DNA of 64,000 nt from Myxococcales bacterium UBA1660 (GTDB taxonomy: Bacteria; Myxococcota_A; Polyangia; Polyangiales; Houyiibacteriaceae). Made by a program: the position numbers and the translations under genes. Shown in pieces: positions 6,496 to 14,811 of this stretch; within the stretch, counting starts at the first letter, position 1; each line of letters starts with the position of its first letter. Under the pieces are notes generated by a model, which saw only the letters and a program-made list of their open reading frames with translations, ran no database searches and was not told where the DNA came from. Location: positions 137,755-201,754 of the forward strand of contig DCLA01000039.1 in assembly GCA_002320815.1 (NCBI GenBank). The letters run 5' to 3'.

Positions 6496-9314
6496 GCGAG
6501 ACCACGACCGAAGCCCTTTCCCGCCTCGAGCGGTCGCTCGCGCGGGAGCGAGCATTCCGGCGGGAGGCCGAGGCGCTCCTCGAAGGGCTCGCCCTGGTCT
6601 CCGGGTGGACCGGCTCGCCCCTAGCTCTGTTCTCGGAGCTGGCGGAGCGGCTGCGGGAGTTCGTGGGGTACGACCAGGCGGCCCTCCTGCTGGAGACCCG
6701 AACCCGCGGGCTGGTTCGGTTGGCCGCGACCGATGACCGGCTTCCGCGCATCTGGCATGCGGGGGCGACGTTTCGACGGGTTCTCCGGGGCGCCGTCGTG
6801 ATCGCTTACGACACGGGCATCCTCCCCGAGTGGGCGGAAAGCGACACGGCGGGATCCGCCCTGCTGCTCCCCTTCGCGGTGGCGGGCCGAAGGGGGATCG
6901 TTCTGCTCGCGAGCGGCCAGCGGGCCTTCTTTCACCGGTCGCACGAGCGGCTCGCCGCTCGCTTCACCCCACTGGTCGAGCGCGCACTCTTGCAGCTCGA
7001 GCTGCGACGGTCGCAGCGAGCCCAAGCGCGCTTGGCAGAGCTGGGGGCCGACCTCACCGCCCGGGTGGGTTCCCTCGAGCGGGCAACGTCTCGACTCGGT
7101 GTCGGCGTGCTGGTGTTCAGGGGGCCGACCCTCGTCCACGCCAGTGCGACGGCCGAGAAGCTACTCGCTCCGGCAGGGGGCGCGCGGCGCGTGGCGCGCT
7201 CTCTGAGGAGCGCACTGGACGCCAACGAGATGAGTGGTCGCGTGACCTTCGAGGGGGACGCCGGCCCCCTCATCTACGACTTGGAAGGTCTCGAGGACGA
7301 AGCCACGACGCTCGTCCTGGTACGAGACGTGAGCGCGAAAGCTCGGGACCGGCGGGAACGGACCGCGCTGCGGGAGCGGCTCCATGTCCTCATCCAGAGT
7401 CTCGACTCCGCAGTGCTGGTCGAAACGGAGGGGCGCGAAGTCGCTCTCACGAACCGTGCGTTCTGCGACTTCTTCGGACTCGAGTCGACCCCAGAGGGGC
7501 TAACAGGGGCGAACTCGGAAGCCACTCTCCGCGGCCTCGCCCCGCTGTTCTGCAACGCATCGACCTTCGAGGCTCGGGTTCGGCAGCTCGTCGACCAGAG
7601 GGAACGAGTGACCGGAGAGCCGCTCCACCTCTGGGACGGACGAACGTTCGAGAGGGACTTCGTTCCGATCATCGCCGATGGCAACTACCTCGGCCACTTG
7701 TGGCAGTTCCGCGACATCAGCGCCCGTGAACGCGCCCGCGGCGATCTGCAACGAGCTCGGGAGGCCGCTCTGGCAGCGAGCGATGCCAAGAGCCGCTTTC
7801 TGGCCATGATGAGTCACGACATGCGCACTCCGTTGAACGCGATCCTCGGCGTCGCCGAGCTCGTGCGGGACGACGTCGACGAAGCCATCGGCAGCCAAGT
7901 CGACATCATTCGCCGCAACGGGGTCACGCTGCTGGGCCTCATCGAGGACCTGCTCGACTTGACACGGGTGGAGGCAGGCGTCCTTCGGCTCGACCCCGAG
8001 CCCACCGACGTCCTCGGAACCATCCGCTATGCGGCTCTTCTACATGCCGAGGCAGCTCGGAGAAAGGGCATCCGGTTGACGCTCGAACTGCCGGACGTCC
8101 TGCCGACCATGCTCCTCGACGAAAAGCGCTTGCAGCAGGTCGTCACGAACCTCGTGGGCAACGCCGTCAAGTTCACGGAGGAGGGCCAAGTGTCGGTCCA
8201 CCTCGGGGCGCGGCCAGCGGGGGGATCGGAGTGGACCCTCGAGCTGGCGGTAGTCGACCAAGGGATCGGCATGAGCCCAGAGGTCCTCGCGCGCATCTTC
8301 GAGCCATTTCGCCAAGCCAGCGACGAAACTCGCCGGCGGTACGGCGGTGCGGGGCTCGGCTTGGCCATCACCGACGCGCTGGTCCATGCGATGCAAGGCT
8401 CCATCGACGTGGCCAGCTCGCTCGGAGAGGGAACCCGATTCCTGGTCCGAGTGCCGACCCGGGCCGTGAAGCGTAGGACGGAGCGCCCAGTTCCAGAGGT
8501 GCTACGACTGGACCCCAGTCTCAGCGTTCTCATCGTCGAGGACGACCCGGACAGCCGACACTACGCTCTCTCGGTGCTGAGTCGCGCCGGAGCGCAAGTC
8601 GCGAGCGTGTCCGACGGAAGCGAGGTCGAACCCGCCGTGGCCGCCCGAGCGTTCGACGTGATCCTGATGGATCTGGATATGAAGCAGATGGGAGGCATCG
8701 AGGCGGCCCGAAGGCTTCGCGAGCGACAGCTCGAGAGAGGAGAGGTGCCCACACCGATCATCGCCCTCAGCGCCAGCGCCGACGCCGGGTCTCGCGAACG
8801 CTGCTTGGCCGTGGGTATGGAAGCGTTCGCGGCGAAGCCTATCGAAGCCCGCGAACTCGTGAGCCTGGTCTGCCATCATACGCGGCCCCCGGTGGTTCTC
8901 GTCGACGACGACGAGGACCTCAGGACCGTGGTTCATCGCTTTCTTTCCCGCGCTGGATATCGGACGGAGGTGCACGCTTCCGCCCGGGAGTTCACCGCCT
9001 CGACGCTCAGTCCCCGTTCGCTGGTCCTGGTCGACATGCAGCTCGGAGCGCGGAACGGCCTCGAGCTCGTAGCAGCGCTCCGTGCGGCCGACCATCGTGG
9101 TCCCATCGTCGTGCTGACGGGAGAAGACCCTGGGGAGGCTCGCCCCCTCGCCCTCGGCGCGGGGGCGATGGACCTCTGGCAGAAGCCCTTGAGTCGCCAG
9201 GAGCTACTGAGTCGAGTCGCGACCATCACCGCCGGCCGCTGCGCCCAAGGCTCCCGATCGACGCCCGAACGCTGCATCCTGCGGGGAAGTCTCAGCGCAG
9301 GCCGAACTTCTTGA
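6480..9314 (+). CDS. GAF-PAS hybrid histidine kinase with two receivers
   Basis: The 944-aa protein starts at a GTG that overlaps the FIST gene. Order: N-terminal coiled coil, GAF-like domain (about 40-175), a weak PAS-like segment, a clearer PAS (about 300-415, ending WQFRDIS), HisKA with His446 (MMSHDMRTPLN), HATPase (NLVGNAVKFTEEG; GGAGLGLAI), receiver 1 (acceptor Asp731) and receiver 2 (acceptor Asp852, DMQLG). No membrane helix is seen. The layout resembles kinases paired with NosP/FIST proteins that signal through phosphorelay. No Hpt domain is present, so phosphotransfer to the REC-EAL regulators or the sigma-54 activator would need a separate Hpt or reverse transfer. Its 3' end overlaps the convergent activator gene by 23 bp. 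Confidence 0.92.
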   Translation: MAKRVSETTTEALSRLERSLARERAFRREAEALLEGLALVSGWTGSPLALFSELAERLREFVGYDQAALLLETRTRGLVRLAATDDRLPRIWHAGATFRRVLRGAVVIAYDTGILPEWAESDTAGSALLLPFAVAGRRGIVLLASGQRAFFHRSHERLAARFTPLVERALLQLELRRSQRAQARLAELGADLTARVGSLERATSRLGVGVLVFRGPTLVHASATAEKLLAPAGGARRVARSLRSALDANEMSGRVTFEGDAGPLIYDLEGLEDEATTLVLVRDVSAKARDRRERTALRERLHVLIQSLDSAVLVETEGREVALTNRAFCDFFGLESTPEGLTGANSEATLRGLAPLFCNASTFEARVRQLVDQRERVTGEPLHLWDGRTFERDFVPIIADGNYLGHLWQFRDISARERARGDLQRAREAALAASDAKSRFLAMMSHDMRTPLNAILGVAELVRDDVDEAIGSQVDIIRRNGVTLLGLIEDLLDLTRVEAGVLRLDPEPTDVLGTIRYAALLHAEAARRKGIRLTLELPDVLPTMLLDEKRLQQVVTNLVGNAVKFTEEGQVSVHLGARPAGGSEWTLELAVVDQGIGMSPEVLARIFEPFRQASDETRRRYGGAGLGLAITDALVHAMQGSIDVASSLGEGTRFLVRVPTRAVKRRTERPVPEVLRLDPSLSVLIVEDDPDSRHYALSVLSRAGAQVASVSDGSEVEPAVAARAFDVILMDLDMKQMGGIEAARRLRERQLERGEVPTPIIALSASADAGSRERCLAVGMEAFAAKPIEARELVSLVCHHTRPPVVLVDDDEDLRTVVHRFLSRAGYRTEVHASAREFTASTLSPRSLVLVDMQLGARNGLELVAALRAADHRGPIVVLTGEDPGEARPLALGAGAMDLWQKPLSRQELLSRVATITAGRCAQGSRSTPERCILRGSLSAGRTS

Positions 9315-10632
9315 GCTTGCGATACACGGTCGTTCGCCCGATACCCAGCTCGCGCACCACTTCGGCCACGTTGCCGTCGTGCCGGCGAAGTGCATCCCGT
9401 AGGGCGGCACGCTCGAGGTCCTCCATCGTAGCCCCGTCCGAGGCCGCGGGTGGCGGGGTGGCGGCGACCGGCGAGGCCGACGTGCTTGCGCGAATGCGTC
9501 GAGGGAAGTCGCCGACCTCGATCCGACCGTTCCGCGCCACGACCCGCGCGCGCTGAAGTGCGTTCTCGAGCTCCCGCACGTTCCCAGGCCAGTCATGGGT
9601 GCGCACCAGACCCCGGGCGGCTTCGCTGAGCTCCAGGCACGTATCTCGTAAGAAGAAGCTCGCAAGGAGCAGCGCGTCGTCTCCCCGACTCCGGAGCGGC
9701 GGTACGTCCAGCTCGAACACCGCGACGCGGAAGAACAGGTCCTCCCGGAAGGACCCTTGCGCGACGCACTCCATCAGGTTGTGATGGCTCGCTGCGACCA
9801 GACGGAAGTCGCTTCGAAGCTCCCGCTCTCCTCCGACTCGGTGAAAGGACCGCTGCTGAAGCACTCGCAGCAGCTTCGCCTGTGCCGGTAAGGCCAGTTC
9901 GGCGATCTCGTCCAAGAAGAGCGTACCCCCATCGGCTTGCTCGAAGCGTCCTTTGCGCCGGTCGGTCGCACCAGTGAATGCGCCTCGCTCGTGCCCGAAG
10001 AGTTCGCTCTCCTGGAGCGCCTCGGGGATCGCGGCGCAGTTCAGCGCGATGAACGGGCCGCCCGAACGCGCGCCCTCGTCGTGGAGGGCCCGGGCCACGA
10101 GCTCTTTGCCCGTACCGCTCTCTCCGTGAATCAGCACGGTGACGTCCGTCGCCGCGACTCGCTCGATCTCGCGGAAGAGGGCCCGCATGGAGGCGTCTCG
10201 ACCGATCATCCCGCCGTAGCGGTCCAGGCTTCCCCGTTCGAGCTCCTGGATGCGGCGACTCATGCGCGCCTTCTCCAAGGCGCGCTCGACCGCCGTGCAC
10301 AACGCCAGCTTGTCGAGGGGCTTCGTGAGGAAGTCGTAGGCCCCCGTCTGCATCGCGTCGACGACCACCTTCACGTCCGTTTCGGCGGTCACGATGATCA
10401 CGGGGAGGTGAGGGTGCGTAGAGGCCAAGCGCGCGAGAGCCTCCATTCCGCTGAGACCCGGCAACTCGAGATCCAGACAGACGCAGTCCGGTATCGACGT
10501 GGCCAGAATGTCGATGAGAGCCTCGGCGCTCTCGACCGGCTCGACGTCGTGGCCGGCGCCTTCCAGCCACCGCGCGACGACCGCCCGCTGATCGGGGTCA
10601 TCCTCCACCAGTACGATGGTTTCTCCGCCCAT
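9292..10632 (-). CDS. NtrC-family sigma-54-dependent response regulator
   Basis: The 446-aa protein has a receiver (acceptor Asp54 in CLDLELPG, Lys in FLTKPL), a sigma-54 AAA+ domain with Walker A GESGTGKE at 170-177 and the sigma-54 contact loop GAFTGA at 217-222, an FREDLFFRV segment, and a Fis-type HTH at the C terminus (RHDGNVAEVVRELGIGRTTVYRKL). It is the last gene of the leftward BcsB-like unit, 12 bp after a small unknown gene. It should activate -24/-12 promoters, and several good matches lie in this window (3496, 15693, 19920), making it the obvious candidate activator. Its kinase partner cannot be assigned from sequence; two or three hybrid kinases are adjacent. Confidence 0.95.
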   Translation of the reverse strand: MGGETIVLVEDDPDQRAVVARWLEGAGHDVEPVESAEALIDILATSIPDCVCLDLELPGLSGMEALARLASTHPHLPVIIVTAETDVKVVVDAMQTGAYDFLTKPLDKLALCTAVERALEKARMSRRIQELERGSLDRYGGMIGRDASMRALFREIERVAATDVTVLIHGESGTGKELVARALHDEGARSGGPFIALNCAAIPEALQESELFGHERGAFTGATDRRKGRFEQADGGTLFLDEIAELALPAQAKLLRVLQQRSFHRVGGERELRSDFRLVAASHHNLMECVAQGSFREDLFFRVAVFELDVPPLRSRGDDALLLASFFLRDTCLELSEAARGLVRTHDWPGNVRELENALQRARVVARNGRIEVGDFPRRIRASTSASPVAATPPPAASDGATMEDLERAALRDALRRHDGNVAEVVRELGIGRTTVYRKLKKFGLR

Positions 10633-10644
10633 GGACGAAAGGTA

Positions 10645-10986
10645 TCAGCTTTCGTCGAACTTGATGGTAAAGGCCAGACCCCCACTGCCGTCCGCTCGGG
10701 GCTGGTACTTGAATTCGATGCGGTCCGGACGGTGCTTCCAGCTGTCCAACTCGAAGCAGTGAGACCACAGGCCGTGGTAGTTCACGAGCTCGAGAAAGTA
10801 TCGCTCGCCCTCCTCGGGGTGCACGACGGTCTCCATTCGAAGCTCGACCGATTCACGGGTGAGCACGAACGTGTGGCCGGTGATCGTGGAAGCGTCGTCG
10901 TAGTGCGCGCAAAGGCGCTCCACGGCGTAGCCCTTTCCGCCCATGGCGTCGACGGTCTCCTCCATGTAGCCGAGGCTCATCTCCAT
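10645..10986 (-). CDS. unknown 113-aa protein in the BcsB-like unit
   Basis: I do not recognise this family. The product is acidic, cytoplasmic-looking (no signal or membrane segment) and rich in predicted beta strands, for example ITGHTFVLTRESVELRMET and RIEFKYQPRADGSGGLAFTI. A good Shine-Dalgarno (GGGAGGT) sits 6 nt before the ATG, which supports it as a real gene. It lies 19 bp after the preceding gene and 12 bp before the sigma-54 activator, all on one strand, so it probably belongs to the same transcript. Confidence 0.7.
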   Translation of the reverse strand: MEMSLGYMEETVDAMGGKGYAVERLCAHYDDASTITGHTFVLTRESVELRMETVVHPEEGERYFLELVNYHGLWSHCFELDSWKHRPDRIEFKYQPRADGSGGLAFTIKFDES

Positions 10987-11005
10987 CGTGGGACCTCCCC
11001 GCCCA

Positions 11006-11527
11006 TCAGGGCGCTCCTTGACTCAGACCGATGAGCATCCATTGCCGAAGCAGGGCCAACAGGGCCAAGGCGGCGACCACCAACGCCACCCGCCACAGGA
11101 CCCCCCGTTCGGTCTCGACATCGATGGCGACCTCCAGCTCGAAATCCATGTCGCTGCTATCCGAAGCGGGGCGCTCGGCGGCAGGCGGCGGGTTGTCCGG
11201 TTCCGGGGGCGTTGGGTGGGGTGCTGGGACACGGGCCTGCGCAGGCGAAGGGTCGGCAGCCGACGCGCCTTCTCCACGACGGGTGACCGGTGAGCTCGGC
11301 GTCGCGTCGACGAGGTGGGCCTCCGCGCCCACCATGATCCGGCGCAGGCGTCCACCCGCCACGAGTCTGGCCAGAGCTTTGGTCAACGCTTCGCTCTCGG
11401 GAAGCCCCGGGACCAGGATCACGAGGAGCTCCGGGTCGGCCGGCAAGAGCCCCTGGGCCAGGTGCGGCTTCAGGCTCTCGTAGACCAGGTCCGGAGGGTC
11501 GCCAGAGACGAGCTTCAAATGGTTCAT
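11006..11527 (-). CDS. C-terminally membrane-anchored protein of unknown function
   Basis: The 173-aa product has an N-terminal globular part (about 1-75; LLVILVPGLPESEALTKALA, LRRIMVGAEAHLV), a Pro/Ala/Ser-rich linker (about 80-125) and one C-terminal helix (VLWRVALVVAALALLALLRQ), so the N-terminal domain probably faces the cytoplasm as a tail-anchored protein. I chose the ATG at 11527 because a 46-aa gene ends 4 bp upstream; a longer frame back to 11596 would overlap it. Its place between the BcsB-like/46-aa genes and the regulator suggests a role in the exopolysaccharide machine, perhaps at the inner membrane. Family not recognised. Confidence 0.68.
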   Translation of the reverse strand: MNHLKLVSGDPPDLVYESLKPHLAQGLLPADPELLVILVPGLPESEALTKALARLVAGGRLRRIMVGAEAHLVDATPSSPVTRRGEGASAADPSPAQARVPAPHPTPPEPDNPPPAAERPASDSSDMDFELEVAIDVETERGVLWRVALVVAALALLALLRQWMLIGLSQGAP

Positions 11528-11531
11528 GACT

Positions 11532-11672
11532 TCAGCGCGCGAAAGCTTCCAGGGCGTAGTGACCGAGCAACGACGCTCCGAGGAGGAGGTCGACACCCAC
11601 CAATAAGAGAGTCCAACGGCGGACCGCTCGGACCCGCCGTTTCAGCAACAAGAGATGCTTCTGCCGCTCCAC
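11532..11672 (-). CDS. 46-aa membrane protein between the BcsB-like gene and its neighbour
   Basis: Read by hand in the gap between two called genes: GTG at 11672, TGA ending at 11532. The product has a very basic N terminus (VERQKHLLLLKRRVRAVRRW), one hydrophobic helix (TLLLVGVDLLLGASLLGHYA) and a short tail (LEAFAR), that is an N-in single-pass protein. It begins 2 bp after the BcsB-like stop and ends 4 bp before the next ATG, spacing that fits translational coupling and explains an otherwise odd 147-bp gap. I do not recognise a family. The hydrophobicity and phasing argue for a real small protein; no homology is known to me. Confidence 0.6.
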   Translation of the reverse strand: MERQKHLLLLKRRVRAVRRWTLLLVGVDLLLGASLLGHYALEAFAR

Positions 11673-11674
11673 CC

Positions 11675-13534
11675 TCAGCCTCCCCCTCGTTCGGATGCCA
11701 CTCCATCATGCCTCGACTCCCGGCGTCTGCGCCAGGACCCGAGGGCAACCGCCGCCAGAATCAAGCAGCCCAGCAGCGAGAAGACGATGTCGACCCAGCG
11801 CACTCGAGTCCGCTCGAGCGGTTCTCGAGCCGGCTCCAGATCCTCCGCGCCCGACACTCGGCGAGTCACCACGGGATCATCCTCTACCGCCAGGATGTCC
11901 CACGTCCCATCGTGGAAGAGGGCCAGCTCGCCGAGGAGACCGACCCAGCGCGGTGAGGTGAGCTCCTCCGGCACGCCCAGCACGGTCACCCGCAGAGAGT
12001 CCTCCCCCACCCGTTCCAGCAAGAGCGTGTCCTCGGCCGGTAGGAGGGGAATGCCGAGTTCCCCGGAGTCGTCGCGCCATCGCCGACCCCCGGCTCGCCC
12101 GACCAACGCGAGGCGGGAGCCGCTCTCCCACCAACGACCGGTCGCGAGATGGATGCACGCGCTCCGGCAGCGACGTCGGGGCGGCAACCACGTCCATCCA
12201 TCCGGCGTGGCCAGCGGTGAAAGCACGGAGGCGAGAGCCCCGAGCCCATCGGCATCGAGGTGCTCGCTCCACACCAGGGGGGCGCCTCGGAAGTGGTCCG
12301 CCGCCGAGGCCAGTCCACGAAAGGTGAGCTCCTCCCGCGGAACGTGCAGAGCGCTCGCGCCGTCGACGTGCACCCACAAGTCGTCGTCTTCGTCGTGGCA
12401 TCCCTCGTCGTCGCTCGAGCGAAGGGTGACGACCAAGGTCACGTCCCAGCGCCCGTCGTTCCACACGGCCCGCGGAACCCTCCCGCGCCATCGTGCCTCC
12501 CCCCGCGCGAGCTCCCAGCTGGCCAGGGGAACGTCGTTGATCGCGAGCGTCGCTCGCGATCGCTCGTGGTCGATGCCGGCGTCTGGAATGCGCGCCGCGA
12601 TCTCCACCCGGGGCCATTCGGTCGGGCGCCAGTCCGCCGGTCGGTCCCAACCGAAACGGAGCACGTGCCTCCCCTCCCCCTGGGCCCGCCACCCTCGAGC
12701 GAAGCCGAGCTCGTCCAACCGCACCACGCGGTCTCCGCTCGGCTCGGGAGGCGCCTCGTCGGCCACGTCGAGGGCCGAGAGCTCGCAGCCTCTGGTCGGG
12801 CAACGCCTCAGCACACCGTCGGCCCGCATCGCCCGGAGTCCTGCTGCGAGGGGCAGCGGGCCCCCGGCGGTCACCACGAGCCCGCGCCGATCTTCCTCGA
12901 CGTGGGCGACCCCGTGCTCGGCTCGACCAATCCGCAGTGCGATGCGTGTTTCGGCCGTCGGGGACGGGGCAAGCCCCCGCTGCCAAGCCAGCCCGTGGGC
13001 GTCGAGGATCGCACTCGCCCAGTCGGGGTCGAGCTCCTCGCGCACCGACTCCGGGACATCGACCCAAACGTCGTCCCCGAGCCGTTCCGCGAACCAGTCG
13101 AGTAGGGTGTCGCCCGCCTCCGGCGGATCGACGCCGCGGAGGTGCGCAGAGTCCAGCCGGATCCACGCATCGTCCGCGTGTCGCTCCAGGCACGGGTCGT
13201 CGGCGACCTGAACGCGCGACCGGATCGACAGGCGGTGGAAGCCTTCATCCAGCTCCCCCAACGGCACCACCATGCGACCGAGGGGACGCAGGGGCCGCGT
13301 GATGCGCGGCACCCCGTCTACCTCTACCGTCAGGACCGACTGCGAAGAGAGCAGTTCGGACGCCTCGTAGCGGAGGTCCACCCGAGGCGATCCAGCCCCA
13401 GCGAACACTCCCTCCCATGAAGCCGTCGGACCGCGGAGAGTCTCCGGGCGTTCCAGGAGCTCGTCGGCGCGGACCGCCCCCGGCGAGGCGAGGCCCCAGA
13501 CCAGGAACGTGATCAGCGAGGTCGTCCGGGTCAC
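11675..13534 (-). CDS. BcsB-like exopolysaccharide synthase periplasmic subunit
   Basis: The 619-aa protein has a signal peptide (MTRTTSLITFLVWGLASPGAVRA, cut near 23), a long periplasmic beta-rich region, and one C-terminal membrane helix (WVDIVFSLLGCLILAAVAL) followed by RRRRE, the BcsB topology. The first domain carries BcsB-like features: a strand-rich carbohydrate-binding module with LTVEVDGVP and RSRVQVADDPC followed by a DAWIRL segment. BcsB anchors to BcsA and guides the growing glucan across the periplasm. No BcsA glycosyltransferase is present in this window, so the partner is elsewhere or different. The GTG start overlaps the upstream stop (GTGA). Identification is by pattern and moderately divergent. 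Confidence 0.72.
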   Translation of the reverse strand: MTRTTSLITFLVWGLASPGAVRADELLERPETLRGPTASWEGVFAGAGSPRVDLRYEASELLSSQSVLTVEVDGVPRITRPLRPLGRMVVPLGELDEGFHRLSIRSRVQVADDPCLERHADDAWIRLDSAHLRGVDPPEAGDTLLDWFAERLGDDVWVDVPESVREELDPDWASAILDAHGLAWQRGLAPSPTAETRIALRIGRAEHGVAHVEEDRRGLVVTAGGPLPLAAGLRAMRADGVLRRCPTRGCELSALDVADEAPPEPSGDRVVRLDELGFARGWRAQGEGRHVLRFGWDRPADWRPTEWPRVEIAARIPDAGIDHERSRATLAINDVPLASWELARGEARWRGRVPRAVWNDGRWDVTLVVTLRSSDDEGCHDEDDDLWVHVDGASALHVPREELTFRGLASAADHFRGAPLVWSEHLDADGLGALASVLSPLATPDGWTWLPPRRRCRSACIHLATGRWWESGSRLALVGRAGGRRWRDDSGELGIPLLPAEDTLLLERVGEDSLRVTVLGVPEELTSPRWVGLLGELALFHDGTWDILAVEDDPVVTRRVSGAEDLEPAREPLERTRVRWVDIVFSLLGCLILAAVALGSWRRRRESRHDGVASERGGG

Positions 13535-14811
13535 AGTCGCCCCCGGTACCCGATGGAGAAGAGATGGCGACTTCCCAGCGTGAAATGGTCGAACCCGAGG
13601 ACGAGATCATGCCGAGAGGAGAGAGAGACCCGGACCTGAGCTCCGAGCGTGGCGTAGCTCTGCTCCGCGAGTGCGCCCGCGACTCCCACTCGCACTCCGA
13701 CACGCCCGAAGTCCAAGTCGCCGGCGAGCGCAGCCACCGTCTCGTGGAGGTCTGCTCGATCCCCCCGGAAAACCTGAAGGGTCCACCGCAAGATCCCAAC
13801 GCGATGCTCGCTTCCGACCATCGACAGGTGTTCGGCGCGGCCATCCTCCCTGACCCCGGGACGCGTAGAGGCCATGAGGGTCCAGGTCTCACTGACGCGG
13901 ACCGCGAGCCCCAGAGGCAACCGATGCGTACGAAGTTCCTCGGCCACCTGGATCTCGTAGCCGGCTCGAAGAGTGAGCCGCGAGCCTACCCGTCCGACCA
14001 GGGACACCCCGCCGGTCTGGGCCATGGCCAGGTCGTTGCGCTGGAGATCCTGTCGAAAGTCGGCCACCAGACCGAGCTCGGGAGTCAGATGCGCGGTGAG
14101 CCCCAGGCCCCCGCGACCCGAGAACCCCGCCGCCGACGTCGCGAGTCCGAGGTCTACTCGAACCTCCGCTCGAGTGGCGTCCGGGACCTTCGACAGCCCC
14201 TCCCGCGCAGGCCCGAACGAAGGGTCCGCGCGCAGTGCGCGCTCGTACAGGGAGCGCGCACGCCTCCGACGCAGCCGGGCCCGGTGGACGTCGGCGAGTC
14301 CCACGAGCGCCTCGAGGTTCTCGCCGTCGCGCTCCAGGACCGCTTCGAAGGCGGCGATGGAGCGCTCGTGCTCGCCCAGCCAGAAGAGCATCCGAGCCCG
14401 GCCGACCGCAGCGGCGCGATCGGTCGGGTCTCGCCGCAGGACCTCGTCGTAGGCTGCGAGAGCCTCGCGCGTCCGCCCCTCCCACGAAAGGGTGACGGCG
14501 AGCTCGAGGCGCAAGGCGCGGTGGGTCGGTGATACCTCCAACCCACGCAGAAACGCGCGTTCCGCCTGAGAGAGCTCGCCACGCTCTCGTTCGATGCTCC
14601 CCCGGAAGAGGTACGCTTCCGGAAAGGGAGCCCGTTCGTCCGTGAGGCGTACGAGGTGAGGGTACGCGCCTGCGCGGTCGCCCTCCGCCATCAGTTGCGC
14701 GGCCAACTCGAACTGGGCTCCGGCACCGTCGATGTCCTGGGCACCGACCGGACCGGATACCAGTCCGCCGGCAATGAGGAGCATCGGCAGCAGGAGGCGT
14801 TCAGGCCGCAT
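13531..14811 (-). CDS. TPR plus outer-membrane beta-barrel protein (YaiO/BcsC-like)
   Basis: The 426-aa protein has a signal peptide (MRPERLLLPMLLIAGG...VGAQ), five or so TPR units at about 30-200 (for example AYLFRGSIERERGELSQAERAF) and a C-terminal region (about 215-426) of alternating amphipathic strands typical of an outer-membrane barrel, ending in an aromatic strand (HLFSIGYRGRL). TPR-plus-barrel proteins such as BcsC and PgaA export exopolysaccharide; this one is shorter and closer to YaiO-type barrels. It overlaps the PHP gene by 11 bp and the BcsB-like gene by 4 bp, so it is surely co-translated with them. The likely role is passage of the polymer through the outer membrane. Confidence 0.78.
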   Translation of the reverse strand: MRPERLLLPMLLIAGGLVSGPVGAQDIDGAGAQFELAAQLMAEGDRAGAYPHLVRLTDERAPFPEAYLFRGSIERERGELSQAERAFLRGLEVSPTHRALRLELAVTLSWEGRTREALAAYDEVLRRDPTDRAAAVGRARMLFWLGEHERSIAAFEAVLERDGENLEALVGLADVHRARLRRRRARSLYERALRADPSFGPAREGLSKVPDATRAEVRVDLGLATSAAGFSGRGGLGLTAHLTPELGLVADFRQDLQRNDLAMAQTGGVSLVGRVGSRLTLRAGYEIQVAEELRTHRLPLGLAVRVSETWTLMASTRPGVREDGRAEHLSMVGSEHRVGILRWTLQVFRGDRADLHETVAALAGDLDFGRVGVRVGVAGALAEQSYATLGAQVRVSLSSRHDLVLGFDHFTLGSRHLFSIGYRGRL

